Shown here: positions 49,262 through 62,200 of the stretch, piece after piece
How the letters are laid out: each line of letters starts with the position of its first letter
Numbering within the stretch: position 1 is the stretch's first letter
DNA from: Ifrita kowaldi
Lineage: Eukaryota; Chordata; Aves; Passeriformes; Cinclosomatidae
NCBI GenBank assembly: GCA_013398055.1
Contig: VZRS01002617.1
Span: 62,001-126,000, forward strand
Direction of reading: 5' to 3'
Length of the DNA stretch: 64,000 nt
Notes under the pieces: model-generated
The model's input: only the letters and a program-made list of their open reading frames with translations
What the model was told of the DNA's origin: nothing
Database searches by the model: none
Program-made: the position numbers and the translations under genes

Positions 49262-49713
49262 ACTCCCCCCCCTTCCTCCCCTTCCCTCACCAGTGGGATG
49301 GGGAGGTGAATAAGAAAAAAGGCAGAACTTGTGGGCTGGAATAAACATGGTTTGAAAATTAAAATAAAGTAAAATATAATAATAGTAATAATAATACTAA
49401 TTATGATAATAAAAACAAAAATTGTGATGAAAAGAAGAGAGACTGAGAGGGAGAGAGGGAAATAAAACCCAAGAAAAACAAGCGATGCACAACACAACTG
49501 CTCACCTCACCACCTGCTGATCAGTGCCCAGCCTGTCCCCTAGCAGCAATCAGAGGGCTTCCAGCCAACTTTCCCCAGCTTATGTATGTACTCAGTATGG
49601 CAGTCTATGCTGTGGAATGTCCCTTTGGCCATTTCAGGTCAGCTGTCCTGGCCATGCTCCCTCCCAGCTCCTCCTGCACCTGGCAGAGAATGGGACACTG
49701 AAAAGTCCTTGAC
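49262..49713. repeat. 452-bp exact direct repeat, copy 1
   Basis: Reappears at 49715-50166 with a constant offset of 453, including an identical C8 run and the same trinucleotide tract. No mismatch or indel was noticed in the parts I compared, and the open frames inside translate to the same residues. Lies inside the ERVL-type LTR. Confidence 0.92.
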
Positions 49714-49714
49714 N
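49714..49714. other. Single-N assembly gap
   Basis: The only ambiguous base noticed in the window. It sits exactly between the two copies of the 452-bp repeat, as expected where two overlapping contig ends were joined without merging the overlap. Confidence 0.95.
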
Positions 49715-50166
49715 ACTCCCCCCCCTTCCTCCCCTTCCCTCACCAGTGGGATGGGGAGGTGAATAAGAAAAAAGGCAGAACTTGTGGGCTGGAATAAACA
49801 TGGTTTGAAAATTAAAATAAAGTAAAATATAATAATAGTAATAATAATACTAATTATGATAATAAAAACAAAAATTGTGATGAAAAGAAGAGAGACTGAG
49901 AGGGAGAGAGGGAAATAAAACCCAAGAAAAACAAGCGATGCACAACACAACTGCTCACCTCACCACCTGCTGATCAGTGCCCAGCCTGTCCCCTAGCAGC
50001 AATCAGAGGGCTTCCAGCCAACTTTCCCCAGCTTATGTATGTACTCAGTATGGCAGTCTATGCTGTGGAATGTCCCTTTGGCCATTTCAGGTCAGCTGTC
50101 CTGGCCATGCTCCCTCCCAGCTCCTCCTGCACCTGGCAGAGAATGGGACACTGAAAAGTCCTTGAC
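49715..50166. repeat. 452-bp exact direct repeat, copy 2
   Basis: Same sequence as 49262-49713, beginning actcccccccc right after the N and ending ...aaaagtccttgac. After it the LTR continues normally, so one of the two copies is surplus. Confidence 0.92.
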
Positions 50167-50295
50167 TTTGGGTAAGCACTGCCCAGCAACACCCAAACCA
50201 TCATTGTGTTATCAACACTATTTTCAGCCCAAATCCAAAACACAGCACTGCATCAGCTACTAAGAAGGAAATTTAATCTATCCCAGCTGAAAACA

Positions 50296-53200
50296 TGGAT
50301 TTAGCATGTGGTTCTTCAGAGTACCTGAATGAAGAACCCTTTGTAAGCTGTTCTTACTCCCTTTAAAGATGAGTGGTTTGGTATCATATGACACGGTTCA
50401 TCTCCTCATTGTCTGTTATCCTTTCATCTCTTTGGTGAAATACTGGTTTTATGTTTGTGGGTGGGAAAACTAACTTACTGAGCACCAGGAAGTTCAGTGT
50501 AATTTTTCCAGGTTTCTAGACTTGAGCTAGTCTGTTACTGGTTGCCCTAGTGCTTGACTTATTTGATTCATTGCCAGCCAAGTTCTGGCAGGAGGATGCT
50601 GGAGAGTATGAAGTTTGAGAACCATTGCCTTAAACCAAAGTTACAGTGTGATTACAATCACTTTCCAGAAGATTTATACAGCTTTAAAGCTTATTTAGGC
50701 AACAAAAACTCTTACTCAACCTGGTGTCTGCTCCCAGATGTGTCACCTGCAGTTTGATAAGGTTCCCACCATGCAACCACCTCAACTCAAAAGTTTTGCT
50801 CTAAACCCCATATCATATATATGGAATGGACACAGTCCTCTGACTCACAAGACAATCTTTGTGCCAAAACAGGGGCTTTTTGTTGAAATAGCTGGACAGC
50901 TCTGATGGTGGATTCCTCTGACAGCACTCTGTCTAAATATGAGAATAATTTACAAAATAATCTCACAACAGCAGTATCTGCTTGTGAAGTATTAGAGCAA
51001 GATTAGAATCACATAGAGGAAGGAACTCTTAGAAGTCTGCAAAATTGAGACAACAAAACCAACAATATCTTAGGTCTTATAAAAGAGAAACAGTTCCATT
51101 ATAAAACTTAGGCCATTAAAAGTCAAGATAAAACAATGCAAGGGAGAATGAGAAAAGAAGAAATAGTGTAACTCATGACTATCTACTTGTTTATTGTTTA
51201 AAATGACAAAGAGGTTAAGAGAGAGCAAGAGAGGAATAGATAAAAAGACAAAAAAAGAAAAGACACACCTTAAAATGTGTCTCTGAAGTATGCTAACAAA
51301 ATCTGAGGTGTCAAAAATAGGCAAAAATTGCTATCTGACAAATGGAGGTGGCTGAAAGATTAAATACTGGGAAGATATTAAAAACATTTTTAGGAGAGTC
51401 TTAGTAGACCAAAACCATGGATTGCCCTTGCAGGAGCGGAAGTGCCCTCTGAAATCACCTCTGAAATCAGAATATCTCTATTATTAAGTATAACGATGAC
51501 AAATTCCATTAGTTTTCTTCTAGAATTTTTCTCCTACCAGTGCTCACAGAGCTTGAAAAGGAATTCAATTAAAAAGGAATGCTCTTCTCTCATTATCAGA
51601 AGGAATAAAATCTTTTTAATCAGATCTTGTCTGATCAGAGAGAATAATAATCTAATGAGAAAGCAATACATCCTCTACACCTACTTCTGCACTGGTGAGC
51701 TCCTCACAAAATAGCTCCTGGGAAAATGCTGTCAGCTCACCTTTGTTCCCGCACACCCACACTGCATGAGCCAGCAGGGATCTGATCAAAGCATCTCAGG
51801 TTTTCTGCCAGCAGGTAAGAGACCCTGAACATTCTCCATGTGCTGACGTTTCCCATCAGAGAAGGCTACAGCTGAAGTGGCATGGAGGCACTTCCACCCC
51901 AGCAGCGTCACTCTGTAACGCAGACACGGAGCGCAGTCATGTGCTCTGCCTGGGGGATTGCGGTGCAGGAACAACTTGAGGAGTCAGGGAGGAGTAAGGA
52001 GGTGGTGCAGGTTATAGGTGCAGGTTATGCCAGTCATCAGGCTGTAAAGCCACAAACCTTGGACTTTAGAAACACTCTTCTAGCACATAGGTAGCTAAGC
52101 TAGAGCTTGGTGTGTTTTGCTGAGCTTAGAAGTCAGAACAGAGAGTCCACAGGTCTTCCCACCTATAAAATCTACACACAGCTACAATCCAGCAAATTTT
52201 GGATCATCAACTCTTCCTGCAAAACCAGAACAAAATATCCCCCATTCTTTACCGCTAAGGGCAAGCCCCTGCCTCTGCTTTCTGGTGAGCAATATCCTTG
52301 CAGTAGGAGCATTTCAGGAGGTGCTGCCAGCTGGCCAGTGGAACATAGCTGGGCATGTGTTCCTGGGAGGGAGGGCTGTGGGAATATGAGTGTATAAGCA
52401 GCTAGCAGAACCAACAAAACACACTTTCAGAGAATTAAATGAGATGGATTCTAGCCAGTCAGAAAAATATGTGAATGCATATAAAAAAATATGGTAGGGC
52501 TTCAAGAAATTGAAATATACCATTAATCCATGAGAATAATCTCAGGTTATTTCTCAGGTAACCTGAGAAACCCTTTCTACACAGATTGAGAAAAGGCACT
52601 GGCAAATATCTTAAATAGATCTGATAATGACGCAAGCACCCAGTTTGGCAATCATTAAACAACCATGTTAGCTGCTCTGGGAAATGCCTCCTGAAAGCTG
52701 TATAAGCTTTCAGAGGAAAGAACTCATTAACCTGCAAACCGAAATCTAAGTGTGTCACACCACAATACCATGAGAACATCCTGTCACTCTGTGATTTATT
52801 GCTCTTAAAGGGGTTATGCTACTACAGACATGTCCTCAGACAAACCAATGGGCAGCACGAAAATGCACAGGAAAATAATTTTCTGGACTCTCAAAGGAAC
52901 TAACAGTGCAGATTTCTTTACTGGATTAATTTCACTTATTTTCATCCATCAGAGCTGTAGAGACCTCCCCCTCCTCTTTTGCCAAACTCTCATGTTGTGT
53001 AACAGTGTTACGAGAGTAGTTTGTTTCCAAATGATATTGAGGAAGACTAATGCTATTAGGTATGGATATGTGCAGTACTGCTATCACAATGTTCTGCCTT
53101 GCACAGCTCCAGACTGGCTCAGTATGAACCACAGCCCGAGCAGTTCTAGCTGCATGATTGTTCTGTTCCAGCAGTGGGAAGAAGGGGTAAGGAATGATCC

Positions 53201-56200
53201 ATGTCCCATTCTGAAGCACTTTGTTTTTCCTGTCTAACGTTTAGACTTCCTCTTCCTGTCCATCAGAATGCCAGGAGGGATTCTCTACGTGTGAACGTGG
53301 TGTGTCTCGGAAATGACACTTGTATCTGGCAAGGAGTAAGTCAGGACATGTCAGTAAATTACTTGGCTGGTGCTGTGCTGAGGAGAAGAAGCTTTACCCA
53401 TGGAGTGCTAATACACCAACCACTCCCCACTGAGTGTTCAGGGAAAGCAGACACTTTGCAGGACTGTTTTTCACTATGTCCAATGCACAGGTGCAAGGTG
53501 GGTGTATTGGACCTGACGTCCTCTGCATCAGAAGGGAAGTGGTCAGCAGGTCTGCATGGTAAGAGTGCTGGTGCCAGAGGCTAAGAGGCACAAAGTATTA
53601 ACAGCACTTATGCCACTAAGACATTGATACAGTTTTTACTGGCAAGAACAAAATCCCAATTTTCATTACAGAGAAAGAATGATTTCAGAACCTTTTGAGA
53701 GCTACAGGGAAATATCTACCATTAAAGTCTCAGTGGGAACTGAAATGCCACAGTAGCCCTGTCAGTCTTTGACTGTGGATTCATGTTTTCACATACAGCA
53801 GCCTGCAGCTACGGACCTACTTGTGGCAGAGATAGTTCATTACTTTTTATTACAGGGAAAGAAATTACGGTGGTCAGGATGAAAGGGATTGCTGAGCATC
53901 CCTGGCAGCATTCTTGGACATCCTAATGGGGGGTAGACTATGTTATCAGACCATATCAACAATCACCTCCCAAAAGCACATTCTGTAGGTGAACCTCTTG
54001 CTCTGGACTGATATAATCTCCATGTGCCAAGCAAGAGAGGATCTGCATCAGCCCCAGGTGACTGTGCATTGAAACAACAGGCAGTGGTGAGTGCAAGGGA
54101 TGTCAAGAGTTTCAAGGCTATTTGTCATAATATTGATGCCCTGAGACTGAAAAAGGCAAGATGTCCTTGCAGTTCTGTCAGGCATGGCTGGGGTCGGCGC
54201 TGTGGAAGATGCTGAATGTGCTATGAGCTTCTCAGGTGTGTCCTCTCACTTTGCACAGTAAATGAAATGTGCTGTTCTAAAGGTGAAAATTGATCGAGAA
54301 CAGCAAGGCTGCACTAGGACTCTAAGAGGAACACAGCTTATCTCTGACTCTAAAATTGCCAATATGATGATATGTCAGAAACTGACTTTGCATTTCCTTT
54401 GAAGCAACTTCTGACAGCAACAACAGAAAAAATCTGAAACAAAAGAGAAAAACCAGCTAACCAGCTTTTGGTTGGAGAGTGGCTGGATCAACCAGGTGCT
54501 GAAACACTCAAAATTTGCCTAAGGAAAATGTAAGCAGTTTGGTAATATTGATGGAAATTAGAAGCTCACAGCTATATTTTAAAACATTTTATTCATGTCA
54601 GTATAAAACTCTGCTGGAAGTAATGCAGAAGTGGTGCTATCAGTTTGATTCACTGGTGAGGAGGGAAGCTAGCAATGAACTCACACAGCAGAACAATTTT
54701 ATAGGTGAAGAAATATCTGTTGCCCTGCAGCAAATCTGCAGCAGGGTGTGTGTAACATTTCTGGATTTATCTGTAGTCCAGCATGCAGCTGCCCTTCTTT
54801 TAAGTACCTAATGACCCCCGTTCTTTAATTAAAAAGGTAACAAGCACTGCAGCAACTGGGAACCAAGCCACACAACTATTTCTTTCTTTTGATTTGACTT
54901 CTGTTTTATCAAGTAGTTTTCCCTGCAATGTCACAAAGAAAAAAGTCTTCAGCTTTGTCATGCTAAATGGCACACTAATTTTATTCTGCAGAATGTTATA
55001 TGTGCATAGGCAATAGCTATGACAACATGAAGAGCATCACAACATGAAATTTTATAAAAATGCAATTTTTAACTCAAGTCACTTAGACACATTTTTCAAT
55101 ACCTGCTTTGTATGTTTGATATCATAATCATTTATATTAGATGATTCAAAATGTGACACCATTAGAAGCCTTTTTGACATAATTACTTTCAAACTTGTTT
55201 AACAGAACTGTGGTACTTGGTGGTATCATGATATTTTTTGATGGTTTGGGTGCCATGAAAGACTCAAGTGGGATTATTCATCAACACTGTCTTCCCTTTC
55301 TTCTTCACTATGCTCTGTTGCATCTGCCCACTTGTCAGCTTCTCAGAAAGGATCTTACAAGTGTTCATATGTGTTTCTTCCTCAGCTGTAGCCTAACCAC
55401 AAAGTGACATTCTCAAACATGCCTGCAGAGTTTCTATGCTTCCAACATTTTGGTTTTAAAGAGGGTCTGTCAGGTTCTTCACCATTAGCTGAACTTACCT
55501 CTGAACAGATTACATTTCACTATCCCCCACAGACACCACAAAAAACCCCACCCAGAATAGAGAGTATCCCTCAAACCAGCGGAGCTACCGCAAACCAATT
55601 ATGTCAAGTAATCTACTGGTCAGAAAGCACACTGTGAAAAAGAATACCAGTGCGTAACATTTAACAGAGTGTTCTTTAAAAAGATTAGAGAAGGTTACAA
55701 AATCTTTTTTCCATTCAGCTGTAATGAATCACTCTGTGACTGGTGTTATCTCTCCCTATTTTTCCACTGTTTAAACTTCCTGTTCGTCACAAAGTCACTC
55801 ACTGCTGCTGTGGCCACCCAAAAGATATCTATGTAGTTTAAGCCAGTTATCTTGAAGAGACGGGTACTTTCAGCAGGCAGTCCAGCCCTGTCAAAAATAG
55901 GTGTTTCAGATAAATAGGAGAATTAACATCTGAACTCACCAATCTGTCATTACCACCACTCAGAGAGTCCAGATATTAGTCTGACTTTTGGAGCCCACAC
56001 AATCTCCATCCGTTCTTTGCTTTAACAATCAAATTGAGAGGCCACCCCTCTGACACTCCCAGATCAAACACGCAAGACTTCTGCCCATCACATTACACAA
56101 ATTATTGTAAATTGCCTAACTGATCTAATTTCCAGGGCTTTAAAATTTGCTATTCATGGCCTCATTATACCTTTTTATATTCTTTTGGAATTGTTTACAG

Positions 56201-59200
56201 TAAGTGAGTTACAGTGGGCAGTGCAATCCTGATAAATTCTGAGGTCTTTGAAAGGAGCTATGGAGAATTCATAAGTAGTATTATTTACATAACAGTGAAG
56301 CAGGTGAAGAGATGGAATTCGGTCTCAAGTTCCTCAACATTAAGCACTAATCACAACAATCAAGTTGCATAGCAGGTAGAGGCAGGATATGCTTGCAATC
56401 AGTCACTATATTTAAAAATAAATGTAGTCAGTAAAGCCAAGGAGATGAGAATCTGAGATGAGTTGTAATTGAGTTGCTTCATTGAGATGCTTCAAGAGTT
56501 TTTTTTCCCCTCCCCATCTCTCCTTCAGAATGGTAAGTTTCTCCACTAGAAAACTACACAGTGAATTCTCATGCCTGCATCAGTCTTTCTGTCCTTTCTG
56601 CTAGAAAGGCAGTCCTCCACCTATAGCTTTACATTAGTAAGTGCTGTGTTTAGAGTAGTAATCCTCACTTTACATAATCCTCTCCTTTGTACACTCCTGC
56701 TTTCAATTGGGAGCAAATGCTAAGTTGATCACGCATAAGATACACACATAAATGTCAACCAGCTTGGCTGCCTTCTTCCTCCGCTTCTTGGTATTGTTGT
56801 AACAGATGATGTTGAAGTGCATCAGTGCTGACACTTATCCTATTAAAGCTATGGAAATGCACATCAGTGCTACTGTAATATTATCATTCTTTGCATTTTT
56901 CTCTTCTGGCTGAAAAGGCAATATGATTGATGACAGAAAGCCTGGTTAAGCAGAAAGAAGTTATTAGTAAAATACACATTTCAATGAGTCATGAATAAAG
57001 ACTTTAAGGCAAGCCAGAATCTATAGTTAAACACAGGCTATAAATCAATTTTCTTTAAAAAGCAAACTTCTCTTTCAGTTACAACTGGACTTGGACTTAA
57101 AACAAAACTTCGGAAGACAAAAATACGCATACATGAATCAAAACTATCCAGCTTGAAATCCAGTGAGGCAGCATGGATTATAGAATCTGAAAGATATAAA
57201 AGGATTATAAAATTACAATCCAAACTCAAAAGATAAAGAGCAACAGAAAGTGAGAAAAGCAAAATCTAACATACATGCAGACTGGCGAAAAAAGGCAGAA
57301 AGGAAGAAATATTTCCTGCACAAAAAACAAAGAGAGTGCCACTCTGTGGCACCTTTTTAAACAACATTTGTAAAGAAGTTTCTTCCGTGACAGAAAAAGG
57401 AAGAACCAGAAATGAATGAGTTTACATGGTAGCCACAGTTCATTATTTTATTTTGGCTTTATAGTTATTATCAAAATCACTGACTTATCATCTAAAAGAT
57501 ATATATAAAGAGATTCCCTTAGCAAATAGGAAAAAAAAATTAATTTCCTCAAGTCTTACTATTAAGACATTTAAATTTTGACTCTGGCGGTTTTTGTTTA
57601 AAGGGTAATTTCAAATTTGCCACAGAAGGGAGTTGCATCCACGGGTATTATCAAACTGCTGTCGCACCATTACTCACGACCTGTGTGTTTTTGAGGGATG
57701 CCCATTTCCAGCTGCCAGAGCTGCTGCCTCTGGCTCACCCTTTCCCAGTCTCTTCCAATGCAGTTAATGCCACTTGCTGGTTTCCTACTGCCAGTACAGG
57801 TTTCTATGAAGCATTCAGCTCTAGAGAAGAAGCTCAGGGCATCCCACTCAGTTCAGTAGATTTAGAAATTAAGATTATGATAAATCTGAATCTCAATAAA
57901 AAAAACAAAAAACAAACCACCACCACAAAACCGAACCAAAAAACATTACTTCAATACAAAATCTACCAGTTCTCGAAATAGACAGATTGGCAGGAAATAT
58001 CAACACCACAGTGTAGTGGCAACTTGCAGGCAGTCTAGTTTTGCATTAAAGAAGTATTGTACAAGTGTTTTCTTAATTGTGTTAGTATAAAATTCCTACT
58101 CTTGTAAGAAAATATGAGTATGACAGAGGAAAGCACCCCAGAACAAAAAAGTTCTAGAGAAAGTACCACTAAGGAGATTATTCCAAAGTGTATGTTAATT
58201 AAACACCAAATTTTTTTTTTTTTTTAAACGAAATACCTGAGGTGTGTCTGAAGAATCCACCTAGATTCTCAAATTTAAAAAACTCAGTAGTTTATTCCTT
58301 CCTTTTTCCAGTTGGTTCTTATTTAGAGGACAAAGAATCTCTAAAGAAAGCATCTGACTGCAGGAAAGGAGAAGCACTGATAGCTGCACTGCTGCTTGGG
58401 TGTTTATGTGATATTACATGTCTATCACGCCAGAACAGCAGGAGAAAGTAAGTGTGAAGTTTTAGTACAAACTCGCTACCATTCTGTCAGCTGTCACCAT
58501 TTCCTCCCTCCAGTCCTCCACCATTCATAATTTTCTCCAGGATCCAATTCTGCTGAGGTACTAACACAATTTACAAGCAGCTCAGGATAGCCTATATAAA
58601 TTTTTAAAACTTTTGAAATTATTCACAGCCACAAGACTCTGGCATTAATGACATCACATAACTCCCTTGTCTTACTGTTTTGAACTTTCACAATTAAAAA
58701 AAAAAAAAAAAAAGAGTACAAACAGAGGACAGGATGAACTACTCCAGTCAGAGCCAAAACATTTCATTTTATTTTTTAAAATGTTATTATATTTTTGTTT
58801 AGAAATTTTCAACATTCTGATAGCATATGTAGAATAAATCTTCTCACCTTCCTCCCCATGGAAATAAAACTCACAAAGCCAGGGTGCCCAATGCTGGGGA
58901 AGGACTCAGTACATTAAAATCTCAGATTGGCTTGAAATTGTTTTGAGGAGCTCAGGTCTGAATATATACCAGAAACAGCAATTTACCCTTTAAAGGAAAA
59001 GAATATCCATCAATATATTTCCAGATGCAAAAACTTTCTTTCTGGAGATGACACAACTCTGCTTAGTTCATACACAGCTTAATCAATCTGACGCTTCAAG
59101 AATTTCTACATGATATTTCAGGATCAAGAAAAAGATATGTTTTCCAAGCATGCCCTTATGAGGTTTTAATGGTGATACAGACAAACTTTGTGATGAATTT

Positions 59201-62200
59201 GCAGTGCTAATAAGCACCGTACCCATAAAGCTGCCCCCAAAAGTCACCTTTGCACCTGTGGTTCATGCACTGCACAGCTGAATTGCCTCATGATGCTCCA
59301 GGCACCTCTAGCAACCCTGGCAGCTGTTGTGGCAACAAGTAATCAAAACATATCCACCCACATTCTGAGACATAACAGGCTCATTTAAGTGGTTTATTTA
59401 CTTCATCTGTTGAAAATCACGTTGATGAAAATCTTGATTATCCAAAAATGATTGATGGATTCCACACAAAGAAAATTTGCAAGTGGCACTGTTTATAATT
59501 AATCAAATGGATTGCAAAAGATTCTATTTAATTTATATAAGTTCAAGATAATTACTTTTGGCATATGACACGCATATAGTTTGAAATATGAAACTGTGTT
59601 TTCCAGGATGTTGTTCTTAAAGCATATTGATGCTACATTATGAAATTCAAAATTATTTCTATATTAGGAATTATAGCATTTGTTGGAAAGTTTATCCTTT
59701 TTATTTGCAAGAGACAATGTTCTAGCAGCTACTTTGAAGTGTATACATTTTACTTCCCTACTCATTTCAAAGAACACACTTGTGAATAGTGCAGAATAAA
59801 TGATTTCACTAAAGCAATAATTTTTATTTCAACTCCAACAAATGTCATGGTGGAGGGAATGAACTACAAAAATCAGCAACAACAAGGAAGAACATGACAA
59901 CTGAAAAATACTGAAAATTCAAAGCTGGTTTTCTGAATTAAGTTCAAATGTTGAAAATAATATGGCTTCCTTCCTGTAGGTTTATATTCTGTTTGTGTAC
60001 ACATGTACACAAATATCATATACAACCTTTCTCTGTATTAATAGTACTGCATCTGTATTACACTATGGCTTTCACAATGAATCTTCACTCAGTTTTAACC
60101 AAGGATATGCTGCTTGCCAGTGAAACAGGATAATCTGCCTTTTTAAAATGTGCAATACAGGGTTTACATCATCACCACATCATATGGGATTCCAGTGCTA
60201 GATGTTTCCAGGTCCTCTTAAATCAAACTGTAGTACAACTTTTTGGCAAATTTAATCAAAAGCAAGCCAAAGATACTGCTGGTATATATGCCACAAAAAT
60301 TTATGTTTCCTCTGTATGCAAAGCCAAGTAAAAAAGAAAGACATGAGAAAGTGGTGACTGCAGTTCAGGGGTGCAGCAGGCCTCTTCTTTGGCTGCACAA
60401 CCGTGAAGGTGCGTTTGGTACTGGGCTAGGCCTAGCTCACTACAGAGCTCAAATAAATCACTGCACCAAACCCTCAAAGCCTTGCAACCACCCTGCCTGC
60501 ACTTTTTGCAAATTATTAGGTTTGTTTCTTCCCCTTAGAAGATCTTGTACTCACAGTCCTTCTCGAGGTGCAGATCTGTACCTGCATCTCCTCCATCTGG
60601 GACCTGTCCTTCAGCACAGCACGACAGGTGGGCACTCCCCAGGCTTTTCTCTACAGATGAAGCCAGGCTCCATTCCTTGTTTTGCTATGTCTTGGTCTGT
60701 TTATGCCTTTTATGACCAAGGATGTGGTCTGTGGTGGGTGCCAGAGTGTGGCAGAGCCCTGGAAGCCCCACCTGCAAATTAAGAAGGGGCAGCCTATGAA
60801 AATTCCTGCCTCAGGGGTAGCATGTAGCCAGACACATTCCACGTGCCTGCCAAAGTCAGTCTCAGCTGGCAGCTGTAACCAATTTAAAGTGCTTGCCATC
60901 AGGGTGCCAGGCATGATAGGGAGCAGAGGTCCAAGTGGGGACCCCGGCTGTTTGCCAGCAGGCAAGCTCTGGTTGATGTTATTTTCTCTGCTGCTGTTGC
61001 CGTAGGAGACTCTCAGCTGAGGAGGAGCTGCTGCCTTCCCCTCTTCCACCCTCCTGTCTGCTACAGCACATTCCCTGCCTCTGCATCTCTTGCCTCACAT
61101 AAAAAGGCACCTGTCTCTAAACCTCCTCAGCATTCAGCCTCCCTCTTTCCCATGAGAAAATTTAAGGTATAAACCTCAATTTTCCTATACTGGAGGAAGC
61201 CCCAGGCCAGATCCTATTGTTGAGCAGGATGGTCTGAGCAGGATGTCAGCGTGTGAGAGAAAGGCCCCTCCCCTGGGTTGTCCTCGGGGGTTGGCATGAT
61301 GCTACTGGAGAAGTGTGACAAAGTCAAAAGAGAAGCTGAAGACTGTGTGCTTGGGACTCTCTCCTCCCAACCCAGGCCTCAGATTTGAAGACCTACTGGA
61401 GACCAACACAGTGACTTTACACACACCAAGCTGCAGCTGAGTGAGGTTTCAACTCTGTGCTCTTCTGAACATCACTATTGTCATTTTCCATGTCTTGAAA
61501 AAACAGGGCATGACACTCAGAACTCCTGTGGTCCCCAAGGAGTCCCAGATGGAGATGAACTCTTCTGACTCATTTCAGATTCTCTTTGGTTAGGAGACAG
61601 GCAGACATTCTCTTAGCACCATTCCCTCCTTCAGCTTGAGGTCAAAAGCAGAAAGGAGTGTTTATAGCATGGCATTAGTATGTCCAGCAGAACCTAGAGC
61701 ACAGACTGAGGCTTGCTAAGATATTGCCAGAGCACCATATCAAAGCAAACGTGGCCATATCCGTAGGAATAAACAGCAGGGTCCCTAGAGCCCCAACAAT
61801 TTTCACATCATGAGCAGACGTTCATGAAAAGTGCTGGCTGTCAGGATAAATACTTTTCTGAGGCCACTCACCACATTTACAGATGATTCTAAGAGCTTAC
61901 AGGTTTACTAAGCAATCCCAATACCAAGGAATGTTCTTGCACATGGTTCAGTTCAGTAGTATAAATGCAACTGGAGTATAATGATATAGAATGGATGCTG
62001 GACGGACATTAAAAGGAAAAAAAGAAAATCTCAGAACTTCGACTTGGCTTGAGCAGACATCTCTGGGTGTTTTCTCTCAGTGTGACTGTAACTTGCTTGG
62101 CCTTACTGCCAGATTTCCCACACACACAGACAAAATATTTTAAAAGTTGTATGGAACGTTTCGGTCTAGCTAAATGGCCAAGTCAGGGGAAGCATCCAAC

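Larger units (their letters stand above)
49222..50295 (-). mobile_element. Solo LTR of an ERVL-type endogenous retrovirus, artificially lengthened
   Basis: Read on the minus strand it starts TGTTTTCAGCTGGGATAGAT at 50295 and passes gaaaatagtgttgataacac, gtcaaggacttttcagtgtc and gacagctgacctgaaatggc. It then has an AT-rich trinucleotide tract and ends ...catctggggctaaacaaca at 49222. This is the layout of songbird ERVL LTRs. Without the internal 453-bp repetition (separate entries) its length would be about 620 bp, normal for the family. No internal retroviral genes flank it. The poly(A) region and the (AAT)-rich tract are each present twice because of the duplication. Confidence 0.82.

Noticed and set aside
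54515..54811. 98-codon open frame with a plausible-looking composition
   Set aside because: No recognised motif, no acceptor just before or donor just after that I trust, and many frames of this size are expected by chance.
60243..60782. 179-codon open frame on the + strand
   Set aside because: Longest unexplained frame, but no domain, no membrane or signal pattern, no splice context, and low-complexity Ser/His/Pro/Leu-rich text typical of a GC-richer non-coding block. A 132-codon frame overlaps on the other strand.
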